DNA of 64,000 bases from Bordetella genomosp. 2. GTDB taxonomy: Bacteria > Pseudomonadota > Gammaproteobacteria > Burkholderiales > Burkholderiaceae_B. Within the stretch, counting starts at the first letter, position 1; each line of letters opens with the position of its first letter. Positions 36,391 to 44,375 of this stretch are shown here, piece after piece. A program made the translations under genes and the position numbers. The notes below the pieces were generated by a model, which was given only the letters and a program-made list of their open reading frames with translations, made no database searches and was not told where the DNA came from. The stretch spans positions 496,001 through 560,000 of the forward strand of contig NZ_NEVT01000006.1 in NCBI RefSeq assembly GCF_002261345.1, in the 5' to 3' direction.

Positions 36391-37144
36391 TCAGGCGGGC
36401 AGCGCCTGGCGCAGGATGGCGCCGCAGGCCACCACCAATTGCCCGGCGCACTCCGCCATGGCCTCCTGCATGCGGTGCCTGGGGCCGGCCACGGCAATCG
36501 CGAAAGTTTCCTGGTGCAACACCAGCGATGTCGCCACCGCCCACACGTCGTCGACATTCTCGCCGCGCGTCTGGAAATACCCCTGCCGGCGCCCCCCGCT
36601 GGATGTCCGCCCACAGGGCCTGCGGATCGGTCAGCGTGGCCGCCGTGACGCCGGCCAGGGCATGGGTGGCGAGCCAGGCCTTCAAGTCGGCTTCTTTCAT
36701 GCAGCCCAGCAGGGCCTTGCCGATCGAGCTGGAATGCAACGGCTTGATTTCGCCCGGCCGGGCCGAATAGCGGATCGAATGCAGTCCCTCGAGCACTTGC
36801 AGGTAGACCACCGCGTCGCCCTGCCGCTTGCCAAGGATCACGGTTTCGCGCAAGGCATCGCGCAGCCGTTCCAGCACTGGCGTCATGCGTTCGACGAACG
36901 GGTCCTGCGCCAGGATATCGCGCGCTACGTCGAACAGGCGCTTGGTCGGATACAGGGAGCGCGGCCGGGTCAGCGAATACAGGTACCCGCGCGCGCCCAG
37001 CGTGGCCACGATGGCATGGCAGCTGCTCTTGGGGATGCCCGTGGTTTCGGCCAGTTCGGTCAGCGACAGCGGCCGCTGGCTCGCCTGGAAAGCCTCGAAT
37101 ATGTCGAGTATGCGCTCGATGGCGGTGACGCCGGAATCTGCCAT
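36391..37144 (-). pseudogene. IclR-family regulator with a +1 frameshift in a six-G tract
   Basis: The N-terminal HTH (MADSGVTAIERILDIFEAFQ ... IPKSSCHAIVATLGARGY) and most of the sensor domain read in one frame up to ADIQRG. The C-terminal part (QGYFQTRGENVDDVW ... CGAILRQALPA, stop at 36391) reads in the next frame. The break is a run of six G on the coding strand (C at 36592-36597). Removing one G restores a full IclR protein through RGRRQGYFQTRGEN. It may be a true pseudogene, a phase-variable switch or a sequencing indel. The intact gene would probably control the divergent Bug binding-protein gene. Confidence 0.85.
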
Positions 37145-37233
37145 GCGGGTCCTCCCGGATAAGCGGCGCAGGGTCCCTTCCCCGCGCGCAAACCGCACCC
37201 CGATGGCCTTCGTCGGCCGTTCGGGCGCCGTTT

Positions 37234-37249
37234 GTTCAGAATATCGAAC
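37234..37249. promoter_or_regulatory. Candidate IclR operator in divergent promoter
   Basis: GTTCAGAATATCGAAC has GTTC/GAAC arms with near-symmetric AT centre, about 90 bases before the IclR start and 100 bases before the Bug gene. It lies in the AT-richest part of the gap. Binding by the adjacent IclR protein is inferred from position. Confidence 0.4.
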
Positions 37250-37348
37250 TTTCGTCCTTGATGCAGAACAAAAGTCTGCCTAGCATGACGGCGGCCGGCA
37301 CACACGGCTCGCGGCCGGCATGCGCCGGCCGCCAACAAGGAGAGAGAC

Positions 37349-38314
37349 ATGCGCTACGTTCGCCGGGCCGCCGCCCTATTCCTGTCGCTTGCCCTGGCCG
37401 GGCCGGCCGCCGCTGCCCAGGACTATCCCGACCATCCCGTGCGCATTGTCGTGCCGCAGACGCCGGGCGGGGCCTCCGATACGCTGGCGCGCATCATCGG
37501 CCAGCGGCTGGGCGATAGCTGGCAGCAATCGGTGGTGGTCGAGAACCGCGCCGGCGCCGGCGGCAACCTCGGCATGGAAGCCGTGCTGGGCGCCGACGCC
37601 GACGGCTACACCTTGCTGATGAGCTACGTCGGCACGCAGGCCATCAACGGCGCCCTGTACAAGCAGTTGTCGTTCGACCCGGGCACCGACTTCGCCCCGG
37701 TGGCCACGCTGGCCACCCTGCCCTTCGTGCTGGTCACCCGCCCGGACGCGCCCTTCAGGTCCGTGCAGGACGTGATCCAGGCGGCCCGCCAGGGCCGCAT
37801 CACCTACGGCTCGGCCGGCAACGGCTCGGTCAATCATCTGCTGGGGGAAATGTTCAGCAGTGCCGCCAAGGTCCCGCTGCAGCACGTCCCGTACCGGGGC
37901 GCGGCCGCCGCGCTGCAGGACCTGCGCGGCGGCCGCATCGACGTGGTGTTCACCAGCCTGCCGTCGGTGGCCGGCTCGATCAAGAGCGGCGCGCTGCGGC
38001 CCATCGCCGTCACCAGCGCGCGCCGCGCCAGCGCCTTCGACCATATCCCGACCATTGCCGAGGCCGGCCTGCAGGGTTTCGACGTGACCCCCTGGTTCGG
38101 CCTGATGGCGCCCAAGGACACCCCGGCCGAGCGCATCGCCAGGATCAACCGCGACGTCAATGCCGCGCTGCGCGACCCGCAGGTGATCGAGCGCTTCACC
38201 GCGCAAGGCGCCGAGCCTTATGCCACCAGTCCCGAAGAATTCGCGGCCCTGCTGCGCGCCGACGTCGCCAAGTGGGGCGAGGTCGTGCGCGCCTCCGGAG
38301 CCAGCGTGGATTGA
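37349..38314 (+). CDS. Bug/TctC-family tripartite tricarboxylate transporter binding protein
   Basis: 321 residues with a Sec signal (cleavage near AAAQD) followed by the Bug hallmarks YPDHPVRIVVPQTPGGASDTLARIIG, VENRAGAGGNLGMEAV and PYRGAAAALQDLRGGRIDVVF. These periplasmic proteins bind carboxylates or related solutes; Bordetella and relatives hold dozens, mostly without adjacent membrane subunits, as here. AAGGAGAGA precedes the ATG. It is divergent from the disrupted IclR gene. Confidence 0.93.
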   Translation: MRYVRRAAALFLSLALAGPAAAAQDYPDHPVRIVVPQTPGGASDTLARIIGQRLGDSWQQSVVVENRAGAGGNLGMEAVLGADADGYTLLMSYVGTQAINGALYKQLSFDPGTDFAPVATLATLPFVLVTRPDAPFRSVQDVIQAARQGRITYGSAGNGSVNHLLGEMFSSAAKVPLQHVPYRGAAAALQDLRGGRIDVVFTSLPSVAGSIKSGALRPIAVTSARRASAFDHIPTIAEAGLQGFDVTPWFGLMAPKDTPAERIARINRDVNAALRDPQVIERFTAQGAEPYATSPEEFAALLRADVAKWGEVVRASGASVD

Positions 38315-38419
38315 CAAGTCCCCGCGCGGCGGCGGGACTTTCCGGCCGCCGCGCACGGCGTGGCCGATAATGCCGGCAGCGCGGCCGATGGGCCGCGCGC
38401 CGTCACTCTCCCGCACGCC

Positions 38420-40225
38420 ATGTCCCCGCCAGCCTCCCCCCGCCCCGAGCGCGGCAGCCTCGCCACGCTGCGCACCCTGCTTCCCTACCTATGGCCACGC
38501 GGTCGCCACGGCCTCAAGGCGCGGGTCGTCATTGCCCTGGCCAGCCTGCTGGCGGCCAAGGCGGCGGTGGTGTATGTGCCGATCCTGTACAAATCGGCCA
38601 TCGACGAACTGGGCAAGAATACCGGCGGCGCGGTGGTCGTGCCGGTCGGCCTGATCCTGGCCTATGGCGCCGCGCGGGTCTTTTCGCTGCTGTTCTCCGA
38701 ACTGCGCGACGCGGTGTTCGCCCGCGTCGGACAACACGCGATCCGCGCGGTCGGACTGCAGATTTTCCGCCACCTGCATGCCCTGGCACTGCGCTTTCAC
38801 CTGTCGCGCCAGACCGGCGGGCTGACGCGCGCCATCGAGCGCGGCACCAAGGGCATCCAGACGCTGCTGTCGTTCCTGCTGTTCAACGTGCTGCCCACCT
38901 TCTTCGAGATCGGCCTGGTGTGCGTGGTGCTGTGGCGCATGTTCGACATCTGGCTGGCCGCCGCCACGGCCCTCACCGTGGCGCTGTATCTGGCGTACAC
39001 CCTGGTCGTCACCGAATGGCGCACCAAGTTCCGCCGCCTCATGAACGAGACCGACTCCGAGGCCAACACCAAGGCGGTCGAGAGCCTGCTGAACTACGAG
39101 ACGGTGAAGTACTTCGGCAACGAAGAGCACGAGGCGCGCCGCTACGACGCATCGCTGACCCGCTATGAGCGCGCCGCGGTGCGCAGCCAGGTCAGCCTGT
39201 CCATCCTCAACATCGGCCAGGCGGTCATCATCTCGGCCGGCCTCACCGTGGTGATGTGGATGGCCGCCCGCGGCATCGCGGCCGGCCGCTACACCCTGGG
39301 CGACTTTGTGCTGGTCAATACCTACCTGCTGCAACTCTACGATCCGCTCAGCTTTTTCGGCTTCATCTACCGCGAGATCAAGCAGTCACTGATCGACATG
39401 GAACGCATGTTCGAACTGCTGGGCCAGCAGCGCGAAGTGGCCGACAGCCCGGGCGCCGCCCCGCTGCGGCTGGCCGGCGCCGAGGTGGAATTCCGCGACG
39501 TCGTGTTCGGCTACGATCCGCGCCGCCCCATCCTGAAAGGCGTGAGCTTCCGCATCCCGGCCGGCCGCACGGTGGCGGTGGTCGGCACCTCGGGCGCCGG
39601 CAAGTCGACCCTGGCGCGGTTGCTGTTCCGTTTCTACGACGTGGACGGCGGCGCCATCCTGGTAGACGGCCAGGACGTGCGCAGCGTCACCCAGGCCAGC
39701 CTGCGCGCGAGCATCGGCGTCGTGCCACAGGACACCGTGCTGTTCAACGACACCATCCACTACAACATCGCGTACGGGCGGCCCGGCGCCAGCGATGGCG
39801 AAGTCCAGGCAGCGGCGCGCCTGGCCCATATCCACGAGCTGGTCATGAGCATGCCCGACGGCTACCGCACCATGGTGGGCGAACGCGGCCTGAAACTGTC
39901 GGGCGGCGAAAAGCAGCGCGTGGCCATCGCCCGCACCATCCTGAAGAACCCGTCGATCTTCCTGTTCGACGAGGCCACCAGCGCGCTCGACACGCACACC
40001 GAGCGGGAGATCCAGGCCAACCTGCGCGAAGTCAGCCAGGGCCGCACCACGCTCATCATCGCGCACCGGCTGTCCACCATCGCCGATGCCGACGAAATCA
40101 TCGTGCTGGGCGACGGCCGCGTGGTGGAAAGGGGCCGGCATGCGGCGCTGCTGGCGCGCGGCGGCCCCTACGCGGCCATGTGGGAACGCCAGCAAGCCGG
40201 CGCGGCCGACGCGGCGCTCGCCTGA
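38420..40225 (+). CDS. Atm1-like ABC exporter (fused permease and ATPase)
   Basis: 601 residues: N-terminal six-helix ABC exporter domain (about 30-330) and C-terminal ATPase with Walker A GTSGAGKST near 392-400, signature LSGGEKQ, Walker B IFLFDEATSALD. VESLLNYETVKYFGNEEHE and YREIKQSLIDMERMFELL are characteristic of the Atm1/HMT1 group, which exports glutathione-conjugated or sulfur compounds. The ATG MSPPASP is used; a GTG 60 bases earlier is possible. Confidence 0.92.
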   Translation: MSPPASPRPERGSLATLRTLLPYLWPRGRHGLKARVVIALASLLAAKAAVVYVPILYKSAIDELGKNTGGAVVVPVGLILAYGAARVFSLLFSELRDAVFARVGQHAIRAVGLQIFRHLHALALRFHLSRQTGGLTRAIERGTKGIQTLLSFLLFNVLPTFFEIGLVCVVLWRMFDIWLAAATALTVALYLAYTLVVTEWRTKFRRLMNETDSEANTKAVESLLNYETVKYFGNEEHEARRYDASLTRYERAAVRSQVSLSILNIGQAVIISAGLTVVMWMAARGIAAGRYTLGDFVLVNTYLLQLYDPLSFFGFIYREIKQSLIDMERMFELLGQQREVADSPGAAPLRLAGAEVEFRDVVFGYDPRRPILKGVSFRIPAGRTVAVVGTSGAGKSTLARLLFRFYDVDGGAILVDGQDVRSVTQASLRASIGVVPQDTVLFNDTIHYNIAYGRPGASDGEVQAAARLAHIHELVMSMPDGYRTMVGERGLKLSGGEKQRVAIARTILKNPSIFLFDEATSALDTHTEREIQANLREVSQGRTTLIIAHRLSTIADADEIIVLGDGRVVERGRHAALLARGGPYAAMWERQQAGAADAALA

Positions 40226-40286
40226 GCCTGTTTGACACGCCGGCCGTCCTCGCCGAATATCGGCCTCTTTGCGCCCCGTGCCCGCC

Positions 40287-40700
40287 ATGTCCGCCGCCGT
40301 CCCGCCCACCGCCGTCCGCGTCTGCGCCAGTGCCGAACTGGCCGACGGCGGCCTGGGCATCAAGCTGCCCGCCGCCGACGGCGACGGCCGCACCACCGTA
40401 TTCTTCATCCGCTACCAGGGCCGCGTGCATGGCTACCTGAACCGCTGCGCCCACGTCGGCGTCGAGCTCGACTGGGAAGGCAGCTTCTTCACGCGGGCCG
40501 GCGACCTGCTCATGTGCGCCCGCCACGGCGCCACCTACCAGCCCGACACGGGGCTCTGCGTAGGCGGCCCATGCAAGAACGGCCGCCTGGTGCCGCTCGA
40601 CGTGCAAGAGCGCGACGCCGCGGTCTACTGGCTGCCGGCCGGCCGCATCCGGCCGCTCCCCGACGGCGAGGCCGGCGACGCCGCTACGGGGCCAGCCTGA
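40287..40700 (+). CDS. Rieske [2Fe-2S] domain protein
   Basis: 137 residues with the two Rieske motifs CAHVG (C-x-H) and CARHGATYQ (C-x2-H) spaced about 42 residues, binding one [2Fe-2S] cluster. It is a stand-alone ferredoxin-like protein without oxygenase domain, so an electron-transfer role is likely but the partner is unknown. It follows the Atm1-like exporter by 61 bases. An in-frame TTG 18 bases upstream is an alternative start. The 3' end overlaps a convergent small gene by 17 bases. Confidence 0.9.
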   Translation: MSAAVPPTAVRVCASAELADGGLGIKLPAADGDGRTTVFFIRYQGRVHGYLNRCAHVGVELDWEGSFFTRAGDLLMCARHGATYQPDTGLCVGGPCKNGRLVPLDVQERDAAVYWLPAGRIRPLPDGEAGDAATGPA

Positions 40701-40899
40701 ATCCCTGGTCGGTGCCCCATTTGTCGGTTTCACGCAGCCATTTGGCGCCGCACTCCAGGCAGCGGAAACGGTCCTCCCGGCAGCCTTCGCGCCCCTTTTG
40801 CTCCGAATGGATGAAACCCTGGTGCCCGAGCCGCGCGTGCGGCGCCACACCCGGCAGGCCGGGCGCAATGGCCTGGCAGGCTACACACATGATGCTCAT
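40684..40899 (-). CDS. Small zinc-ribbon-like protein
   Basis: 71 residues with cysteines at CVAC near the start and CLEC near residue 49, plus a single Cys in between (GREGC), a four-Cys pattern typical of a small zinc ribbon. The end is KWGTDQGFRLAP. The start MSIMCVAC is chosen because GAGG precedes it by 8 bases. It overlaps the convergent Rieske gene. Function unknown; a role in nucleic-acid or protein binding would be guesswork. Confidence 0.7.
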   Translation of the reverse strand: MSIMCVACQAIAPGLPGVAPHARLGHQGFIHSEQKGREGCREDRFRCLECGAKWLRETDKWGTDQGFRLAP

Positions 40900-40971
40900 G
40901 CAATACCTCGACACATAACCTGCCAAATTGTAATCGAGCGGCAGGATCGTGTCCGTCCGGCACGCCGGGCG

Positions 40972-42078
40972 TCAGTCCGGCAGCGCCGCGTAGCACGTAG
41001 CCAGGTGATAAGGCGTGGTCGAGGGCATGTCGGCGCGCGCCAGCGAGCCGTCCGGGTTCAGGCATTCGCGCCAGCCGCCCGGATGCAGGAAGCGGTCGCG
41101 CAGGCCGGCCAATTGGGCGGCGAGCGCCTGCCAGTCGCCCGACACTGCCAGATAGCGCGCATATTCGGTCTGGGCCCAGATCCGCTCGGTGGCGTCGCCC
41201 ACCCGCCCGTCTTCATGCAGCGCCGCGCGCACGCCGGCGGTGGCGCCGTCGACCCCATGCTGGCGGGCCCAGCCGCAACCGCGCGGCAGCGCCAGGGCCA
41301 GGTCGAGCTCGGCGAACACGGCCGGGGCGCTGTCGAGCAGCACGAACCATTCGAATTGATGGCCCGGCTCGATGCGGTTGTCCGGCGTGCCGACCGGCGC
41401 CTCGGCGATGCATTGGCTGGGCGCGTGCAGGAAGGCGTCGGCGACCCCCTGGGCAACGCTCCGCAGCGTCTGCGCGAACCAGGCCGGTTCGGCCACCCGG
41501 GCGGCCGCCAGATAAGCCTCGGTCAAGTGCATGATCGGGTTCTGCGCCGGGCCCTGGCGCACTTGGCGCCAGTCCGCCGACAATGCGGCATGGTATAGGC
41601 CATCGGGCCTGCGGAACCGCGCCTCGATCAGTTCGGCCGCCTGCAGCAGCATCTGGCGCGCCTGCGTATTGCGCGAACGTTCGAAATACGCGGCGCAGGC
41701 AAACACCACGAAAGCGTGCGTGTACAGATCCTGGGTATCATCGAGCGGCCGGCCTTCCGGGTCGATGCTGTAGCGCCAGCCGCCGTGCCGCTCATCGCGG
41801 AAATGACGGCACAACGCCTCGAACAGCTGGTCCGCGTGCTGCGCATGCGCCGGCTCCGGCGCGGCCGCATACAAGTACAACTGTCGCGCGCAAGCCATCG
41901 CGCGGTAGCGCACCGGCGCCAGCGGCAAGCCGGTATCGCCGGCCACCGCCTCGAATGGCAGGCCCATGCGCTCGTTGAAGCCGCGCCCCATCCAGAGCGG
42001 CAGGATCACCTCGTTGAAATGCTGGCGCAGGGCCAGGATGGTGCTGGAGAGTTCAGGAGAAATGACAGCGGTGGTCAT
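40972..42078 (-). CDS. AGE-family epimerase/isomerase
   Basis: 368 residues with an alpha/alpha-barrel built of repeated helix pairs. Active-site motifs of the N-acylglucosamine 2-epimerase/mannose isomerase family are present: RHFRDERHGGWRYSID, YTHAFVVFACAAYFE, NPIMHLTEAYLAAA and EPGHQFEWFVL, holding the catalytic His residues. It would isomerise a free or N-acyl sugar in the cytoplasm. I use MTTAVISPELSS; an earlier in-frame start at 42177 (MMLDQWWG) would add 33 residues. The specific sugar is not determined. Confidence 0.83.
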   Translation of the reverse strand: MTTAVISPELSSTILALRQHFNEVILPLWMGRGFNERMGLPFEAVAGDTGLPLAPVRYRAMACARQLYLYAAAPEPAHAQHADQLFEALCRHFRDERHGGWRYSIDPEGRPLDDTQDLYTHAFVVFACAAYFERSRNTQARQMLLQAAELIEARFRRPDGLYHAALSADWRQVRQGPAQNPIMHLTEAYLAAARVAEPAWFAQTLRSVAQGVADAFLHAPSQCIAEAPVGTPDNRIEPGHQFEWFVLLDSAPAVFAELDLALALPRGCGWARQHGVDGATAGVRAALHEDGRVGDATERIWAQTEYARYLAVSGDWQALAAQLAGLRDRFLHPGGWRECLNPDGSLARADMPSTTPYHLATCYAALPD

Positions 42079-42203
42079 CGCTACGCGGCGCGCCGGTTGC
42101 GCGCGCCCCAAATGACGAAACAGCGACGATAACCCGGATTTGCGGCGCAACCGGCCCCACCACTGATCGAGCATCATGGTGGGGCGCCCGGCGTGCAGGC
42201 CCG

Positions 42204-42417
42204 TCAGCGAAAGATGTTTTCTTCGACCCAGTTCTGGGCGAAGATCTCGGCCCGGTCGCGCGCCTCGTGCAACGAGGCGCAATCGCCCAGATAGGAAAAG
42301 GCGGCATCCACTTCGGTGCCCCCCTTCGGCCGTTACCGTCAGCAGTACACCGTATCCGCCGGTATCCATGGCCGCTGTGGAAACGTCGATCAGTACTTCC
42401 TGGTCATGATGCTGCAT
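42204..42417 (-). pseudogene. Small orphan gene with a +1 frameshift in a six-G tract
   Basis: The first part reads MQHHDQEVLIDVSTAAMDTGGYG... to TAEGG in one frame; the rest (GTEVDAAFSYLGDCASLHEA...NWVEENIFR) reads in the next, ending at 42204. The two halves meet at six G on the coding strand (C at 42319-42324), and removal of one G gives a seamless 70-residue protein. A ribosome site (GGAGG) precedes the ATG. No known domain. It is the second six-G frameshift of the window. Confidence 0.75.
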
Positions 42418-42565
42418 GGCTTCCTCCCAGTCGGTTACCCCAACGCGTAAATCCACGCGTGGCGCTGGCGGGGTCCATTTATCAGGTCCGCATGACAATT
42501 GGACGCGCGGGCGGCACGCAAGTTCATCTTACTGGGGCCGGGCCGGAAAAACGCCCGTAGATTCC

Positions 42566-42793
42566 CTAACCGAGGTGAATGGCGCCGGGAGATTCCATGC
42601 GCAGGGCCAGCCGGCCCTTGTCGGTCAGCTCGAGGTGGCCGGTGTCGTTTTCGCGCACGCAGCGCAGGACCAGCAGGGCCTCGGCAAGGTGCTCCGGCAC
42701 CCGTTCGCGCGCCACTGCCCCGCCGTCGGCGACGAACTGCAGCCATTGCGCCAGTTCGCCTTGTTGAATCTTCATACGCGCCATGGCGTCCAT
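42566..42793 (-). CDS. Small hypothetical protein
   Basis: 75 residues, MDAMARMKIQQGELAQWLQFV..., acidic and helical with no Cys cluster or membrane segment. The pattern LELTDKGRLALRME resembles the wing of a winged-helix fold (as in many small regulators), so it may be a DNA-binding fragment; this is speculative. Starts at the third or seventh codon (ATG) are possible because no clear ribosome site marks the first. Confidence 0.55.
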   Translation of the reverse strand: MDAMARMKIQQGELAQWLQFVADGGAVARERVPEHLAEALLVLRCVRENDTGHLELTDKGRLALRMESPGAIHLG

Positions 42794-42802
42794 CGTTGAG
42801 TA

Positions 42803-42823
42803 GTGCTGTAGCTACGATAGCAC
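42803..42823. promoter_or_regulatory. Imperfect palindrome upstream of the small gene at 42.6 kb
   Basis: GTGCTGTAG-CTA-CGATAGCAC has arms matching at 7 of 9 positions. It lies 10 bases before the small hypothetical gene on the minus strand and could be an operator for a dimeric regulator, perhaps that gene's own product. Weak. Confidence 0.3.
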
Positions 42824-42959
42824 ATGGCCGGCCAGGCCCCCGAGCGGCGAGCCCCGCCGCCGTAACAGCCTTGAAACGATTTTCCGCTTGCCGGGGGTGT
42901 CGGGCAGCGCTAAATTGAAAGTGCCGGGCGTTCTGACACCCATGCGTGCGAAACCCGGC

Positions 42960-42997
42960 AAGAGCGCCCCAGACTCGTCCCGAGCTGGGGCGCTCTT
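42960..42997. terminator. Strong hairpin, 13-bp perfect stem, likely terminator
   Basis: AAGAGCGCCCCAG (42960-42972) and CTGGGGCGCTCTT (42985-42997) are exactly complementary, with a 12-base loop. It lies 29 bases past the stop of the minus-strand gene at 43026. The stretch 42840-42960 before it also holds paired elements (CTTGCCGGG at 42887 and CCCGGCAAG at 42954), so the whole block may instead be the 3' end of a structured RNA read on the plus strand. Confidence 0.7.
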
Positions 42998-43025
42998 CAT
43001 TGGACGCCCGCCACCGCGCGGGAAC

Positions 43026-43274
43026 TCACTGGCCGTAGACAGGCTCGCCCGATTCGCCCACTCGCTTGATTCTCTTCAGCAGGCGCTGCGCCCGCCGCTC
43101 GGCCTCGGCCAGCTGGCTGCAAGGCTCGCAGTCCGGCGCCCGCCACACCTGCTCGGTGTCGGGGTCGCCGTCCACATACGAGCTGACGGCCAGTTGATAT
43201 TGTCCCGACCGCAACTCGATCACATCGCAGTGAATACGATACCCATCGATACGCACGCCCTTCGCGATATTCAC
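43026..43274 (-). CDS. Small hypothetical protein
   Basis: 82 residues: MNIAKGVRIDGYRIHCDVIELRSGQYQL..., with a CxxC (DCEPCSQ) and a basic C-terminal helix (ERRAQRLLKRIKRVG). The beta-rich first half and basic tail recall small nucleic-acid- or ligand-binding proteins, but no family is recognised. It ends before a strong hairpin terminator and is divergent from the VOC gene across a palindromic AT-rich site. Confidence 0.65.
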   Translation of the reverse strand: MNIAKGVRIDGYRIHCDVIELRSGQYQLAVSSYVDGDPDTEQVWRAPDCEPCSQLAEAERRAQRLLKRIKRVGESGEPVYGQ

Positions 43275-43334
43275 GCCGGCCCTCCGGGTTGCAAGAGTCA
43301 GTCACGCTTGCAGGGTATTCGCGGAATGCGACAG

Positions 43335-43349
43335 GATAATTTCATTATC
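43335..43349. promoter_or_regulatory. GATAAT-TTC-ATTATC palindrome in a divergent promoter
   Basis: Perfect 6-bp inverted arms around TTC in the 135-base gap between two divergent genes. The hexamers are Fur-like (GATAAT/ATTATC), but the 3-base spacing does not fit the 7-1-7 or three-hexamer Fur models. Treat it as an operator candidate of unknown binder. Confidence 0.35.
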
Positions 43350-43409
43350 ATGGCCAGACTATGACTGCGCCGGCCGGGCCGCCCGCCCTTACTGCAACGA
43401 GGACACGCC

Positions 43410-43796
43410 ATGATCGACCACCTGGACCACCTGGTGCTGACCTGCACCGACCCCGAGGCCACTATCGATTTCTACACGCGCATCCTGGGCATGCGCCTGG
43501 AGACTTTCGGCCAGGGCCGGCGAGCGCTCTGCTTCGGCAACCAGAAAATCAACCTGCACGTGCGCGGCAGCGAATTCGAGCCCAAGGCCCACTTGCCGGT
43601 GCCGGGCGCGCTCGACTTGTGCTTCATCGCCGACCGGCCACTGGACAAGGTCATCCTGCGGCTCGAAGCGGCGGGGGCGCGCATCATCGAAGGACCGGTG
43701 GCGCGCACCGGCGCCACCGGAAAGATCCGCTCGGTCTATCTGCGCGATCCCGACTTGAACCTGATCGAGATATCCGAGCTCGCTACGGAGACTTGA
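43410..43796 (+). CDS. VOC-family (glyoxalase-like) metalloprotein
   Basis: 128 residues with paired beta-alpha-beta-beta-beta units: MIDHLDHLVLTCTDPEATIDFYTRILGM at the start and SVYLRDPDLNLIEISEL at the end, which places the metal-binding His and Glu. Relatives include virulence-associated YwbC/YaeR-like proteins and glyoxalases; the substrate is unknown. Its stop abuts the stop of the convergent gene (43797) with no gap. Confidence 0.9.
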   Translation: MIDHLDHLVLTCTDPEATIDFYTRILGMRLETFGQGRRALCFGNQKINLHVRGSEFEPKAHLPVPGALDLCFIADRPLDKVILRLEAAGARIIEGPVARTGATGKIRSVYLRDPDLNLIEISELATET

Positions 43797-44216
43797 TCAG
43801 GAAGCTCCGCCAGTCTTGGGCATGGTGGCCGGCGCGCCTGTGTTCGACTGCATCAGCTGGCTGGCGCACAGGTCGGCCGCCCCGTCCACCGGGGTCTTGG
43901 CATCGCCGAACGTCACCCAGCCGCCCTCCTCGATCATGGTGTCACGCTTCCAGGAGTCCGCCGATTGCAGCGCGGCCAGCTTGGCCTGCGCGTCCGGCGC
44001 GGCCAGGAAGCGGTGCACGCATATGCCCGCCGCCAGCTGCGCCACTGCCGCCTCGGTGGAAGCCTGCGCCTGTTCGGTCGCGGTCTTGCTGGTGACCCAG
44101 CCGCCGGCGGTGAAGCCGACGATCATCGTCAGCACGGCGGTGCCCACGCATGACCAAAACCAGATGGTCTTGGTCGGTTTGTAATCGCTCCAGGCCGTCA
44201 TGGCTCTATTCATCAT
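43797..44216 (-). CDS. Membrane-anchored hypothetical protein
   Basis: 139 residues with a single N-terminal membrane segment (about 17-42, IWFWSCVGTAVLTMIVGFTAGGW) and a periplasmic domain containing two Cys (ICVHRFLA, DLCASQL) and TPVDGAADLC. No signal cleavage site. A ribosome site (GGAGG) precedes MMNRAM. Similar anchored proteins occur in Burkholderiales and rhizobia; function unknown. Confidence 0.75.
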   Translation of the reverse strand: MMNRAMTAWSDYKPTKTIWFWSCVGTAVLTMIVGFTAGGWVTSKTATEQAQASTEAAVAQLAAGICVHRFLAAPDAQAKLAALQSADSWKRDTMIEEGGWVTFGDAKTPVDGAADLCASQLMQSNTGAPATMPKTGGAS

Positions 44217-44375
44217 TTGCCTCCTTGGTGGTTGCGCATGGGAAAAAACTCCACAGCGCGCGGCCCACTGTAGTGCAGTTCAAGCCGCAAAGTAGGACGG
44301 AATTACCCTTACCTGATGTAACACCCGCGGCATGGCGCTTGCTGCAATTGCCACGTCATCCTCCGGGAGAACGCA

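Noticed and set aside
35462-37198. 578-codon open frame joining IclR HTH to aldo-keto reductase
   Set aside because: It arises from the +1 shift in the six-G tract; the real IclR C-terminus is in another frame and the reductase has its own start at 36289.
40972-42498. Long N-terminal extension of the AGE epimerase
   Set aside because: The extra part is the start of the small frameshifted gene at 42417 read through its shift; family similarity begins near 42078.
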